The notes under the pieces: generated by a model
What the model was told of the DNA's origin: nothing
What the model saw: the letters and a program-made list of their open reading frames with translations, nothing else
Database searches by the model: none
Position numbers and translations under genes: made by a program
NCBI RefSeq assembly: GCF_000371925.1
Contig: NZ_AQVE01000004.1
Coordinates: 87,082-151,081, forward strand
DNA from: Thiolinea disciformis DSM 14473
Lineage (GTDB): Bacteria; Pseudomonadota; Gammaproteobacteria; Thiotrichales; Thiotrichaceae
DNA: 64,000 nucleotides
Direction of reading: 5' to 3'
Shown: positions 35,789-45,776 of the stretch, piece by piece
Layout: each line of letters begins with the position of its first letter
How positions within the stretch are numbered: position 1 is the stretch's first letter

Positions 35789-36576
35789 AGTATGAAGCAT
35801 ACTTGCGGTCAGGACAGTTGGAGGAGGCGCTTAATAGCCTTCAAGAGCAAATTCGTGCTGAACCTAATGTCGCCAAGTATCGTATCTCCTTGTTTCAACT
35901 CTTACTCATTTTAGGCGAGTGGCAACGTGCCTTAAAACAATTAGATGTATTACGGCAGATGGATACCAGTACACTAGCAATGGTGTATTTGTATCGTCCT
36001 GCCATTATCTGTGAAATGGTACGCGAACAGGTATTTAAGGCTAAACGTGCGCCCGTATTTGTGGGACAACCCAGCGATTGGCAGGCTTTATTAGTTCAAG
36101 TGTTAGGTTTAGTAGCGGATGGACGTTATGCCGAGGCGAGTAGCTTAAAAGATCAAGCATTTGAGTTAGCCTCAGCTAGCCAAGGTCAAATTGATGCTAA
36201 GCCTTTTGAGTGGTTAGCCGATGCAGACAGTCGTCTGGGGCCTAATCTGGAAGTGATTATGGAAGGAGGCTATCGATGGGTGGCCTTCAACCAAATTCAA
36301 GCGATGAGTATTGAGAAGCCTACTGATTTGCGAGATTTAGTCTGGTTACCAGCTCGTATTCGTTGGGTAGCAGGTGGTGATACAGCCGTGCTAATTCCTA
36401 CCCGCTATCCTGATTCACAGAAACGTGCTCATGATTTTGCGTTGGCACGTAAAACGGAGTGGGAAGCGTTGACAGATGACTTTTATATTGGTTATGGACA
36501 GCGCATGTTGACTTCTAACCTAGATGATCATGCTTTGTTGGATACGCGTTTGATTGAGTTTTCTGGCAGCACCTAA
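35785..36576 (+). CDS. tagJ: T6SS accessory protein TagJ (ImpE)
   Basis: TagJ/ImpE proteins bind the sheath protein TssB and, in some systems, ClpV, and mark one phylogenetic class of T6SS (the Pseudomonas H1-like class). The 263-residue protein starts with TPR-like helices (SGQLEEALNSLQEQIRAEP, LGEWQRALKQLDVL) and ends with the conserved region WLADADSRLGPNLEVIMEGGYRW (first half diagnostic). It is coupled to hcp upstream and to tssE downstream by one- to four-base overlaps. Confidence 0.93.
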   Translation: MKYEAYLRSGQLEEALNSLQEQIRAEPNVAKYRISLFQLLLILGEWQRALKQLDVLRQMDTSTLAMVYLYRPAIICEMVREQVFKAKRAPVFVGQPSDWQALLVQVLGLVADGRYAEASSLKDQAFELASASQGQIDAKPFEWLADADSRLGPNLEVIMEGGYRWVAFNQIQAMSIEKPTDLRDLVWLPARIRWVAGGDTAVLIPTRYPDSQKRAHDFALARKTEWEALTDDFYIGYGQRMLTSNLDDHALLDTRLIEFSGST

Positions 36577-37172
36577 TGACGCTTACTTATCTGCCTTCTA
36601 TTTTAGATCGTCTCGCAGATAATTCCTATGCACATAACTCTTTGGAGCTACATCGTCAATCGATTGCAAAGCTCGAAAATCAGTTAGCTGCTCCAGAATT
36701 ATTAGAAGGGGATAGGCAAGCATTAGTGAATGAGCTACGTCAACAACGCTTGAGCTTTACCCTGTTGCAAAATACCTTAGGCTCATTACAAGGGATACGG
36801 GATTGTGTAAAACGTGATTTAGCATGGCTATTGAACGCTACCAATTTGTGCAGTGCTGAGCTATTGGAGTCCTATCCTGAGGTTACAACTTCGGTATTGA
36901 ATTATGGTTTACCTGATTTAGCAGGCAAGACAGCCTCTAGTTTAGAAACCCTTAAATTAGAGTCTATGCTTGAAAAGGTTATTCGTACTTTTGAACCCCG
37001 TATCTTATCTGATTCTTTAAAGGTCAAATTAATCCATGACCCCACGGCTCAGTCCCATAATGCACTCGTGTTTGAGATTAATGGGTGGTTATGGTCTGAG
37101 CCTACGCCTTTGCGCTTACAACTGACTACGCAACTGGATTTGGAAAGTGGCGATATGAAGGTTATTGATTAG
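36576..37172 (+). CDS. tssE: T6SS baseplate protein TssE (gp25-like)
   Basis: TssE is the gp25/lysozyme-like baseplate wedge protein that starts sheath assembly. The C-terminal half has RDLAWLLNATN, YPEVTTSVLNYGLPDLAG and the conserved RTFEPRIL (the EPR core). At 198 residues it is longer than most TssE. The extra length is an inserted helical stretch near residues 25-65 (SIAKLENQLAAPELLEGDRQ and following). It overlaps tagJ by one base and is followed two bases later by tssF. Confidence 0.93.
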   Translation: MTLTYLPSILDRLADNSYAHNSLELHRQSIAKLENQLAAPELLEGDRQALVNELRQQRLSFTLLQNTLGSLQGIRDCVKRDLAWLLNATNLCSAELLESYPEVTTSVLNYGLPDLAGKTASSLETLKLESMLEKVIRTFEPRILSDSLKVKLIHDPTAQSHNALVFEINGWLWSEPTPLRLQLTTQLDLESGDMKVID

Positions 37173-37174
37173 CT

Positions 37175-39046
37175 ATGCACCCAAGGCTGCTGGAATATTA
37201 CGAGAAAGAACTAAGCTTTTTGCGTGGAATGGGCAAGGAGTTTGCAGAGCGTTTTCCTAGTGCAGCACAACGCTTAGATTTGGGACGTTTTGAGTGTGCT
37301 GATCCTTATGTTGAGCGATTGCTAGAAGGATTTGCCTTTTTAACGGCACGTATTCAATTAAAAATAGATGCAGAGTTCCCACAGTTTACTCAGTATCTAT
37401 TAAATATGGTTTACCCGCATTATTTATCCCCGATTCCTTCTATGTCGATTGTGCGTTTTAATCCTGACCTAGACGGAGGAGTAACGGAAACTGGTTTTGA
37501 TTTACCTAAAGGCACTCGGCTTTTTACCCGATCGGTAGTAAGCAATGATACGCGCTGTGAATTTCGTACAGCACGTGATGTGAGGCTTTGGCCTATCCAA
37601 CTGACGAAAGCGGATTATTTGGTGGCAGCCGAAGCAGGCTATTATCCTATTAAACCTAAAATCCCTAAAGCAGGTTTAAGGTTCAATCTCCAAGCTTGCA
37701 ATGGCATTCCTTTAAAAGCCTTAGCTTTAGATGATCTAGTTTTCTATATTGATGGTGTCAGAGAAACAAGCGGACGTATCTATGAGTTACTGGCTGCACA
37801 TACCTTAGCCATTATTGCCCAGCCCGTTACCGACGCTAATAGGACGCCAACGTGGCGTCAGGTATTGCCAGTCAGTGCGCTAGAGCTATTAGGGTTTGGC
37901 AAAGATGAAGCCTTATTGCCTTATACCGATGCTTCATTTGAGGCTTATCGGTTATTGCAAGAATATTTTGCCTTTCCAGAGCGCCTGCTATTTTTTAGGA
38001 TCACAGGCTTAAAAAATATTTTACAACAGCTTCATGAGCAAGAATCATTAGAGTTAGTCTTTTTATTTAAAGAAAAAAATGAATTACTGCAAGGTGTATT
38101 AAGTACAGAAAATTTTATTTTAAATGCTGTTCCAGCCATTAATTTGTTTTCAAGGCGTGCTGATCGCATTCATGTCTCTACTACCACTCACGAGCATCAC
38201 CTTGTTATTGACCGAACTCATGCTCAGGACTATGAGGTTTATGCCATACAAGAGGTCGTGGGTTTTGATGTTAACTTACGTGAACAACAAAGCTTTCGTT
38301 CTTTTTATGATTATCGTGGTGATCAAAAAGAGGGTAGTGCTTATTATACATGGCGACGTGTCCCTCATTTGCCACCTGCCAATCAACAAGCGGGGCGTCA
38401 TTATCAAGCCAGTGAAGTTTATTTATCTTTAGTTGATAACAAATCAAGCCCTTATGCAGCCGATTTACACCAACTTGGGGTGACTGCTTTATGCACCAAC
38501 AAAGACATTCCAGCCTACAGTTTTTATAATAAAGGCCGAGTCGCCTTTACTTTAGATGCCAGTGCACCAGTGAAAAGTGTCGAAAGTTTGGCAGGGCCAA
38601 GTCAACCCTTGCCTGCAGTAGTGGAAGGTGAATACGCTTGGCGGCTCATTAATCATCTCTCCTTAAATTATTTATCCCTGTTGGATAATGACCAACAACA
38701 AGGCGCTGCGGCTTTGCGAGCTTTGCTGAAGCTCTATGCAGATTTAGGTGTGGCGAGTAGACGCAAACAAGTTGAGGAGGGCGTGCTTTCGGTTAAAAGC
38801 AGGCCTATAGTACGCCGCATAGCGGGTGGAGGCCCCATTGCTTTTGGGCGAGGTATCGGTATTGATCTTCATTGTCAAGAGCGAGCATTTGATGGCTTAG
38901 GTGCTTTTTTATTGAGCTCGGTATTGGAGAAGTTTTTTGCCAAATACGTGACACTTAATAGTTTTACCCAATTAAGTTTAAGTACCGTGGAACGTGGGGA
39001 GGTAATGCAGTGGCCGATTCGCACAGGCACGACCATCCTGTTATAA
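37175..39046 (+). CDS. tssF: T6SS baseplate protein TssF
   Basis: TssF forms the baseplate wedge with TssG, TssE and TssK. The 623-residue length is typical. The sequence begins LLEYYEKELSFLRGMGKEFA and has DPYVERLLEGFAFLTARIQ, LYPHYLSPIPSM-like NMVYPHYLSPIPSM, and the C-terminal GIGIDLHCQERAFDGLGAFLL. It overlaps the tssG start by 37 bases. Confidence 0.96.
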   Translation: MHPRLLEYYEKELSFLRGMGKEFAERFPSAAQRLDLGRFECADPYVERLLEGFAFLTARIQLKIDAEFPQFTQYLLNMVYPHYLSPIPSMSIVRFNPDLDGGVTETGFDLPKGTRLFTRSVVSNDTRCEFRTARDVRLWPIQLTKADYLVAAEAGYYPIKPKIPKAGLRFNLQACNGIPLKALALDDLVFYIDGVRETSGRIYELLAAHTLAIIAQPVTDANRTPTWRQVLPVSALELLGFGKDEALLPYTDASFEAYRLLQEYFAFPERLLFFRITGLKNILQQLHEQESLELVFLFKEKNELLQGVLSTENFILNAVPAINLFSRRADRIHVSTTTHEHHLVIDRTHAQDYEVYAIQEVVGFDVNLREQQSFRSFYDYRGDQKEGSAYYTWRRVPHLPPANQQAGRHYQASEVYLSLVDNKSSPYAADLHQLGVTALCTNKDIPAYSFYNKGRVAFTLDASAPVKSVESLAGPSQPLPAVVEGEYAWRLINHLSLNYLSLLDNDQQQGAAALRALLKLYADLGVASRRKQVEEGVLSVKSRPIVRRIAGGGPIAFGRGIGIDLHCQERAFDGLGAFLLSSVLEKFFAKYVTLNSFTQLSLSTVERGEVMQWPIRTGTTILL

Positions 39047-40020
39047 AAGCTTTACATGAACAGCCCACTCATTACGAGTTTTATGCTGCCTTGCGCCAAC
39101 TAGAGTGTTATTTTCGTGATAAACCCCGTTTGGGTGAAAGTGTGCGCTCAAGCGATGATCCAGTCCGTTTGGAACAAGAGCCTTCCAATCTCTTTGCACC
39201 TTCTAGCTTGTTTTCCTGCTCCACACAAGCAGATGGATATATGCGCTTACGTGTACTATTTTTCGGGCTGTTTGGGCCTAATGGTGCCATGCCTAATCAC
39301 TTTACCGAATATGTACAAGAACGTAGACGTGTTGAGGTGCGTGATGAAGCGACACTGGCTTTTTTCAATTTATTTCATCATCGCTTATTAAGTCTTTTTT
39401 ATCGTGCATGGGCAGAAAAAGAGCCAACCGTTCAACGCGATCGGCCAGAGACTGACCACTTTAATCAATATGTAGGTTCTTTACTAGGGCTGGGCATTGA
39501 AGAGCTTCAGAATCGTGATGTCATGCCAGATGACAATAAACGCTACTTCTCAGCTTATTTAGGCGATTCGCGTCATCATGTCAGTGGTCTCGTTTCTATC
39601 GTTGAGACATTTTTGAAGATTCCTTGCCGTATACAAGAATTCGTTGGTGAATGGTTGTGCATTCCTGAAGAGGCTCGCTCGCGTCTAGGAAAAAGCTCAG
39701 GTGGTCATTTAGGTATCGATACAGTATTAGGCTCACACAGTTGGCAGTGTCAATACAGGTTTCGCCTTATAGTAGGGCCGATGGACTTGGATGATTATGA
39801 ATCCCTCTTACCTAGGCAAGCCAAATTTGATTTATTAAAAGCCCTAGTGCGGAATTATTTGGGTGATGAATTAAATTGGGATGTGCAGTTGATTTTGAAA
39901 AAAGAACAAGTGCCCACGAGTCAATTAAAGCACTATGGTTTATTAGGTTGGAATACGTGGCTTAAGGCAACAACGCGTTTAGAAAATGCCAAAGAACTAA
40001 TTTTGGGAAGGCATCGTTAG
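39010..40020 (+). CDS. tssG: T6SS baseplate protein TssG
   Basis: TssG bridges two TssF copies in the wedge. The 336-residue protein starts HPVIKALHEQPTHYEFYAAL and has VLFFGLFGPNGAMPNHFTEY and the C-terminal LGWNTWLKATTRLENAKEL. The start is GTG at 39010, inside tssF, with GGGGAGG five to six bases upstream. It ends the first T6SS block. A 114-base spacer with a weak GCCTT/AAGGC hairpin follows. Confidence 0.95.
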   Translation: MADSHRHDHPVIKALHEQPTHYEFYAALRQLECYFRDKPRLGESVRSSDDPVRLEQEPSNLFAPSSLFSCSTQADGYMRLRVLFFGLFGPNGAMPNHFTEYVQERRRVEVRDEATLAFFNLFHHRLLSLFYRAWAEKEPTVQRDRPETDHFNQYVGSLLGLGIEELQNRDVMPDDNKRYFSAYLGDSRHHVSGLVSIVETFLKIPCRIQEFVGEWLCIPEEARSRLGKSSGGHLGIDTVLGSHSWQCQYRFRLIVGPMDLDDYESLLPRQAKFDLLKALVRNYLGDELNWDVQLILKKEQVPTSQLKHYGLLGWNTWLKATTRLENAKELILGRHR

Positions 40021-40134
40021 TACCTATTATTGTAGATGTGTTGATTTTTTCACAAAATATCCTGTTGGTGATAATGAATATGCCTTTCTAAAGGCGCTAG
40101 TTTTAATCCTTCACTATTTTTTATAAGGGGACAA

Positions 40135-41400
40135 ATGATGAAACATATTTTCTTTTACCTAAATTTAGGCTTGCTACTTGTCTTTTCACCTCTAGTACAG
40201 GCTAAAGATAGTGCTGTTATTGTTTTTGATGGCTCTGGTAGTATGAAAGCCAAGGTTGAGGGTAAATCAAAAATTGAAATTGCTCGCGAGGTAATGGGTG
40301 ATCTTATCAAAGATTGGAACGAGGATATTGATTTGGGTTTGATGATTTATGGTCATCGTACCAAGTCTTGTGACGATATTGAGATGGTCGTGCCTGTTGG
40401 AAAGCCAGATGGAAATCGCATTATTGAGTCAATTAAAGCAATTTCACCTAAAGGAGAAACACCTATTGGAGAGTCCTTAAAGCAAGCTGCTGATAAACTG
40501 AATTATGTGGAAAGTCCCACTACCGTTATTTTGATCAGTGATGGTGAAGAGAGTTGTAATTCCGATCCTTGTGCTGTAGCAAAAGAATTAGAAGCGAAAG
40601 GTGTTAATTTTACGGCACACGTCATTGGCTTTGATGTCAGTGGAGAAAAACAAGCAAAAGCGCAAGAACAATTAAAATGTGTCGCAGAGAGTACCGGCGG
40701 AAAGTTCTTTGAAGCAAAAAATGCTGAAGGTTTGAAATTGGCTTTAGCAGAGACTGCTAAGGCGGTAGCACAACCGGCTCCCATAGAAAAAGCTGAGCCC
40801 ATTAAAGCGTCTATGGAGGGAGATATTATATGGGAGGATTCGTTTGACCGTGATGACTTAGGTGAGGCTTATGAAGTAGTGGATGCCGATACCGATCGTA
40901 TGGCGTTATCGGAAGGACAAATTATGATGGCTGCCAATGATCAAGGTAAGAATCGAATTCGCTTGAAACAAACGCTGGACGGGGATTTTGTTGCTAGCTT
41001 GAAATTAAGTTCTGATTTAAATCCATTTAATTATGCAGGGATCAAATTTGTTGCGGATGATACTAATTCAGTGGGATTATGGTTTGGATGTTTTAATCCA
41101 GGCTATGTCGTGGATGTGGCTTTAATTAAATATATAGGTGATGATGATAATAGTGTATCCAAACGTTCAGAGACTGAATGTAAAGAATCCAATATTTTAA
41201 CAAAATACCTAAAACTAGAGAAAAAAGGCTTTAATTTTAAGGCTTATGCTAGTAATGATGGTGCAGTATGGGATTATGTTGGGGAGCAAACTATCTTTAA
41301 AAAAACAGGAAATATTGAAATATATAGTGGCAAAGAATACGGTCACGCAGTAGATGGCACTTTTTACTTAGATGATTTAGTGATCAGAAAATTAAAGTAG
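40135..41400 (+). CDS. Exported VWA-domain protein with C-terminal beta-sandwich domain
   Basis: A 421-residue secreted or periplasmic protein. A signal peptide (about 1-23, ending VQA) is followed by a von Willebrand A domain (27-215) with a complete metal site: Asp32, Ser34 and Ser36 in DGSGSM, Thr109 in GETPIG, Asp136 in ISDGEE. From about 228 a domain (IIWEDSFDRDDLGEAYEVV to the end) resembles concanavalin/LamG-type beta-sandwiches. It sits between tssG and a kinase gene inside the T6SS cluster. PpkA of Pseudomonas carries its own periplasmic VWA domain, so this may be the separate sensory partner of the adjacent kinase; this is inferred. Confidence 0.87.
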   Translation: MMKHIFFYLNLGLLLVFSPLVQAKDSAVIVFDGSGSMKAKVEGKSKIEIAREVMGDLIKDWNEDIDLGLMIYGHRTKSCDDIEMVVPVGKPDGNRIIESIKAISPKGETPIGESLKQAADKLNYVESPTTVILISDGEESCNSDPCAVAKELEAKGVNFTAHVIGFDVSGEKQAKAQEQLKCVAESTGGKFFEAKNAEGLKLALAETAKAVAQPAPIEKAEPIKASMEGDIIWEDSFDRDDLGEAYEVVDADTDRMALSEGQIMMAANDQGKNRIRLKQTLDGDFVASLKLSSDLNPFNYAGIKFVADDTNSVGLWFGCFNPGYVVDVALIKYIGDDDNSVSKRSETECKESNILTKYLKLEKKGFNFKAYASNDGAVWDYVGEQTIFKKTGNIEIYSGKEYGHAVDGTFYLDDLVIRKLK

Positions 41401-41416
41401 AGGTTTGTTTAATGGT

Positions 41417-42937
41417 ATGACTAATCTACCAAAACTGATTAACTACGATATCAAACAGATTCTTGGGCAAGGTGGGATGGCAACGGTTTATCTCGCCGAA
41501 CATATCTTATTGAAACAATCACGCGCTATTAAGTTAATGGCGGCAGAAATGTCTCAGGATAATCTGTTGGAGGCAAGATTTATCCGCGAAGGCCAGATTA
41601 TAACTCGTTTGCAACATCCGCATATTGTTACTATTTATGACATTGGACTGTCAGATGCTGGTTATTTCATGGTCATGGAGTATTTAAGTGGGGGAAGTTT
41701 AAAAGATAAAATTAAACAAAAGGGTCGGTTATCCCAAGAAGAGTCATTGTCTATTGCCCGACAAATGGGTTCAGCTTTAGATTATGCCCATCAACAAGGT
41801 GTTATTCATCGTGATGTGAAGCCAGCTAATATTCTATTTCGTGAGAATGATATAGCTGTTTTATCTGACTTTGGTGTTAGTAAACAACGAGATTATGCAG
41901 GGGATTTAACCCGTGTCGGCTATACTATGCTGGGTACGCCCCGCTATATGAGTCCAGAGCAAATTACTGCAATGCCTGTGGATGGACGTTCAGATTTATA
42001 TTCTTTGGCCTTAATTTTCTATGAAATGTTGACAGGAAAAACGGCTATTCAAGGTGATACGACCGTTCAGATAATGCGCGAGCATACGCTTGAGCCAAGC
42101 CCTACTTTACCTTCACCTTATCAACATTTTCAAGCAGTTTTAAATAAGGCTTTAGCTAAACAAGCTGAAGATCGATATGCAAGCGCTGGGCAGTTTATTG
42201 ATGCTTTAGAAACAGCGGCTAAAACTAGCTCAGAAGAAGATACGATAATCATGGATCGGGGTGCATTAGTCACTAGCGCTAAGTTTGAGTCAGATTTACA
42301 ATCTAAAAAAATCAAGCAAAAGTCTTGGAGTTATATAGTTGCTTCACTAGGCATTTTGTTAGTCTTAGTTAGTGGGGGATTGTGGTGGTGGCATACTATG
42401 CCAATAAGCAAAACACCTGTAGAGCAAAATAATTTGCATCCGGTAGTAAATGTAGAAAGTGATAATAAATACTCAGAACCTCTTATCCACCCAACCAGTC
42501 CAAATGAGCACCAAGCAATAATACCAAAGAAGCCTGTTGAAGCTTCTTCAGTAAAGTCTGAAACATTAGCACCTGCTATAAACGTCAACCCACAGAGCCT
42601 ATCGCTTAAGAATCAGCAACCCTTAGAACCTCAATCCTCTAGTTCTTATGAAGGGAATGCGGCTAAGCTTGATGATCAAACTCCCATAAGCTCAACAACG
42701 CTAGTGAATACTCATGTGTCCAGAACGGCTGATTTCGTTCGTTTAGCTGCTAAAAAACCTTATATCACGCTCTATGATAGCTTTACAGAGAATCGATCTT
42801 CTTTGGCCTTAGTGCCAACTGGATCTGAGCTTAGGGTTCTTAATACTCTGAAGGATTCGGAGGGTATAGAGTGGTATGAGGCCGAATTTGAGGGTAAAAA
42901 AGGTTTTGTAAAAGTAACCCAAACAAAACCAAAGTGA
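41417..42937 (+). CDS. T6SS-associated membrane Ser/Thr kinase with C-terminal SH3-like domain
   Basis: A 506-residue Hanks-type kinase. The kinase domain is about 10-270, with GQGGMA loop, Lys39, HRDVKPAN (Asp133) and DFG (151-153). A membrane helix follows at about 302-323 (SYIVASLGILLVLVSGG), then a periplasmic Ser/Pro-rich linker and a bacterial SH3-like domain (about 440-506). It probably phosphorylates the FHA protein TagH or TssL to trigger assembly, as PpkA does. A TTG at 41405 would add four residues, but AGAGG is too close to it. The gene follows the VWA gene directly. Confidence 0.88.
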   Translation: MTNLPKLINYDIKQILGQGGMATVYLAEHILLKQSRAIKLMAAEMSQDNLLEARFIREGQIITRLQHPHIVTIYDIGLSDAGYFMVMEYLSGGSLKDKIKQKGRLSQEESLSIARQMGSALDYAHQQGVIHRDVKPANILFRENDIAVLSDFGVSKQRDYAGDLTRVGYTMLGTPRYMSPEQITAMPVDGRSDLYSLALIFYEMLTGKTAIQGDTTVQIMREHTLEPSPTLPSPYQHFQAVLNKALAKQAEDRYASAGQFIDALETAAKTSSEEDTIIMDRGALVTSAKFESDLQSKKIKQKSWSYIVASLGILLVLVSGGLWWWHTMPISKTPVEQNNLHPVVNVESDNKYSEPLIHPTSPNEHQAIIPKKPVEASSVKSETLAPAINVNPQSLSLKNQQPLEPQSSSSYEGNAAKLDDQTPISSTTLVNTHVSRTADFVRLAAKKPYITLYDSFTENRSSLALVPTGSELRVLNTLKDSEGIEWYEAEFEGKKGFVKVTQTKPK

Positions 42938-43039
42938 TCTACAAACCTGTAGAAAGGATATATACTTAAATCCTAGTCATCCAATATTGGTTTATTTTGG
43001 TTATAAATCCAATAAATCGATTGCACAAGGAGAGAGTCA

Positions 43040-45766
43040 ATGTCCGAAATCAGTCGTGCAGCCTTGTTCAGAAAGCTTAATCCTCTCACTTACAAATCTG
43101 TTGAAAGTGCTACCGTATTTTGTAAATTGCGCGGTAATCCAAACGTTGAATTAGGGCATTGGTTTAATCAAATACTTCAACTACAAGACTCAGATCTACA
43201 TCGTATTATTCAGGCTAGTCAGCTTAATCTTGCTCATTTAAGTCGCGACCTCACTGAGGCGACAGAGCGTTATCCTAGCCGCGCTAATGTGAGTTTAGAT
43301 TTTTCATCAGATGTGATGAATGCTATTGAGCGTGGGTGGGTTTATGGAACTTTGATGTTTGGTGCTAGTGCGGTACGTTCTGCTTATTTGCTCATAGGTA
43401 TTTTGAAGACAGATAGTTTACGAGATGTTTTATATGCCTTATCCAAGCAATTTACCAAAATTAATATTGAACAGTTAAGCACCGATCTAGCAAGCATTAT
43501 TGCAGGCTCACCAGAAGATGTCCAAAAAGCGACGGATGGCTCACATTTAGGGGATGGTCCCCCCGGGGAAGACACAGGTGCTATTGCTCCAGCAGCGATG
43601 GGGAAACAAGAGGCTCTCAAGCAATTCACGATTGATCTAACCGAGCAGGCGCGCAGTTCAAACTTGGATCCTATTGTAGGGCGCGATACCGAAATTCGGC
43701 AAATGGTCGATATTCTCATGCGGCGTCGGCAGAACAATCCTATTTTAACGGGAGAAGCGGGCGTTGGTAAAACCGCAGTAGTAGAGGGATTTGCGCAGCG
43801 TATTGTCAAAGGCGATGTGCCGCCTGCCTTAAAAGATGTATCGATCCGAACCTTGGATCTCGGTCTATTACAAGCAGGTGCCAGTATGAAAGGCGAATTT
43901 GAGAATCGCCTTAAACAAATTATTGAAGAGGTCCAAGCCTCTGAAAAGCCTATTATTTTATTCATTGATGAAGCCCATACGCTTATTGGTGCAGGGGGGG
44001 CTGCCGGAACAGGAGATGCCGCCAATCTATTAAAACCGGCATTAGCGCGCGGTACTTTGCGCACTATTGCTGCGACGACGTGGGCGGAATATAAAAAGTA
44101 TTTCGAAAAAGATCCTGCGTTAACACGCCGTTTTCAGGTGATCCAAGTTGAAGAGCCGAGTGAAGAAAAAGCCGTACTCATGCTGCGGAGCGTGGCGTCG
44201 GTCATGGAGAAGCATCATCAGGTTTCGGTACTTGATGAAGCCTTAGAAGAAGCGGTAAAGCTTGCGCACCGCTATATTCCTGCGCGCCAATTGCCGGATA
44301 AAGCAGTTAGTGTCTTGGATACCGCTAGTGCGCGAGTCGCGATTAGTCAACATGCAACACCGGCTGAAGTAGAGGACTGTCAAAAGCGCATTCAAGCTTT
44401 ACAAGTAGAGCTTGACATTATTGCGCGTGAGGCTGCCGTCGGCTTTGATGTCACTGAGCGTCAGACCTTAGCTTCCCAGCGTTTATCTGAGGAGGAACAG
44501 TGTTTAGCAGCATTATCACAACGCTGGAATGAAGAGCGTGAACTCGTTAAGCAAGTCTTAGCCATACGGCAACAATTACGCACGGGTGCTAATCAGGCAG
44601 AAGGAACCCATACTGATCGAGAACAAGCAAGTGATGCGTTGGTAGAAACCGCTCAGGATAATTCAAGTCGTGCGCAATTATTGGACGAGTTAAAACAGTT
44701 GCAAGCTAAATTAACGGAGTTGCAAGGGGAGGCTCCTTTAATTTTGCCTGTGGTGGATGGACAAGCTGTGGCTTCTGTAATTGCTGACTGGACCGGGATT
44801 CCTGTAGGGCGCATGGTCAGAAATGAAATTGCGGCTGTCTTAAATTTGAGTGAGCGTTTAAACGAGCGGGTTATTGGGCAGCGTCATGCCTTAGATATGA
44901 TTGCACGTCGTATTCAAACCACTCGTGCTGGCTTAGATAGTCCTGATAAACCGATCGGTGTTTTCTTATTGGCGGGCCCTTCTGGAGTGGGTAAAACTGA
45001 AACGGGTATCGCCTTAGCTGAGGCGTTATATGGGGGTGAGGAAAACATCATTACTATCAATATGAGTGAATTTCAGGAGGCGCATTCAGTATCCACCTTA
45101 AAAGGTTCGCCGCCGGGGTATGTTGGTTATGGTGAGGGTGGCATTCTAACGGAAGCGGTAAGACGTCGACCTTATAGTGTTGTTTTATTAGATGAGGTGG
45201 AAAAAGCGCATGCTGATGTCCATGAAATCTTTTTCCAAGTTTTTGATAAGGGTTGGATGGAAGACGCCGAAGGACGCTATATCGATTTTCGTAATACTTT
45301 GATTTTGCTGACCTCGAATGTAGGAACGGACTTAATCATGAGTATGTGCGCTGACCCTGAGCTCATGCCTGAGGTTGAGGGTTTAACGGCTGCGTTAAAA
45401 GAACCTTTACTTAAAGTATTTCCACCCGCCTTACTAGGACGCGTTGTCACTATTCCTTATTTCCCATTAAGTGATGAGGTATTGCATCTCATTATTCGTT
45501 TGAAGCTCAACAAAATTGTGCGTCGTGTTGCACATAATCATGGTGTGAACCTGAATTATAGTGATGAAGTAGTCCAGTTATTAGCGGCGCGTTGTAATGA
45601 TGCAGAGAGTGGTGCACGGGTGGTTGATGCGATTCTAACCAACACGGTGCTGCCGACTATTAGCCAAGAGTTTTTAGAGCGGATGCTGGAAGCTAAGCCT
45701 TTGGAGTCAGTACACATTAGTGTCATGGATGGCAATTTCCACTACTCATTTGGTGCAAGTGCGTAA
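43040..45766 (+). CDS. clpV: T6SS ATPase TssH (ClpV)
   Basis: ClpV disassembles contracted TssBC sheath for reuse. The 908-residue AAA+ protein has the ClpV N-domain (1-160), first Walker A GEAGVGKT (238-245) with Walker B FIDEAH, a coiled middle domain (about 400-560) and second Walker A GPSGVGKT (646-653) with LLDEVEKAH. NLAHLSRDLTEATERYP and GSPPGYVGYGEGG are typical of ClpV rather than ClpB. A 102-base spacer with a TCTACA/TGTAGA hairpin precedes it, so it may have its own promoter. GGAGAGA precedes the ATG. Confidence 0.96.
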   Translation: MSEISRAALFRKLNPLTYKSVESATVFCKLRGNPNVELGHWFNQILQLQDSDLHRIIQASQLNLAHLSRDLTEATERYPSRANVSLDFSSDVMNAIERGWVYGTLMFGASAVRSAYLLIGILKTDSLRDVLYALSKQFTKINIEQLSTDLASIIAGSPEDVQKATDGSHLGDGPPGEDTGAIAPAAMGKQEALKQFTIDLTEQARSSNLDPIVGRDTEIRQMVDILMRRRQNNPILTGEAGVGKTAVVEGFAQRIVKGDVPPALKDVSIRTLDLGLLQAGASMKGEFENRLKQIIEEVQASEKPIILFIDEAHTLIGAGGAAGTGDAANLLKPALARGTLRTIAATTWAEYKKYFEKDPALTRRFQVIQVEEPSEEKAVLMLRSVASVMEKHHQVSVLDEALEEAVKLAHRYIPARQLPDKAVSVLDTASARVAISQHATPAEVEDCQKRIQALQVELDIIAREAAVGFDVTERQTLASQRLSEEEQCLAALSQRWNEERELVKQVLAIRQQLRTGANQAEGTHTDREQASDALVETAQDNSSRAQLLDELKQLQAKLTELQGEAPLILPVVDGQAVASVIADWTGIPVGRMVRNEIAAVLNLSERLNERVIGQRHALDMIARRIQTTRAGLDSPDKPIGVFLLAGPSGVGKTETGIALAEALYGGEENIITINMSEFQEAHSVSTLKGSPPGYVGYGEGGILTEAVRRRPYSVVLLDEVEKAHADVHEIFFQVFDKGWMEDAEGRYIDFRNTLILLTSNVGTDLIMSMCADPELMPEVEGLTAALKEPLLKVFPPALLGRVVTIPYFPLSDEVLHLIIRLKLNKIVRRVAHNHGVNLNYSDEVVQLLAARCNDAESGARVVDAILTNTVLPTISQEFLERMLEAKPLESVHISVMDGNFHYSFGASA

Positions 45767-45776
45767 AGGATAGTGT

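Noticed and set aside
43384-44064. A 226-codon minus-strand frame inside clpV
   Set aside because: It lies fully within a strongly conserved AAA+ coding region and its product is Ser/Arg-rich without domain character.
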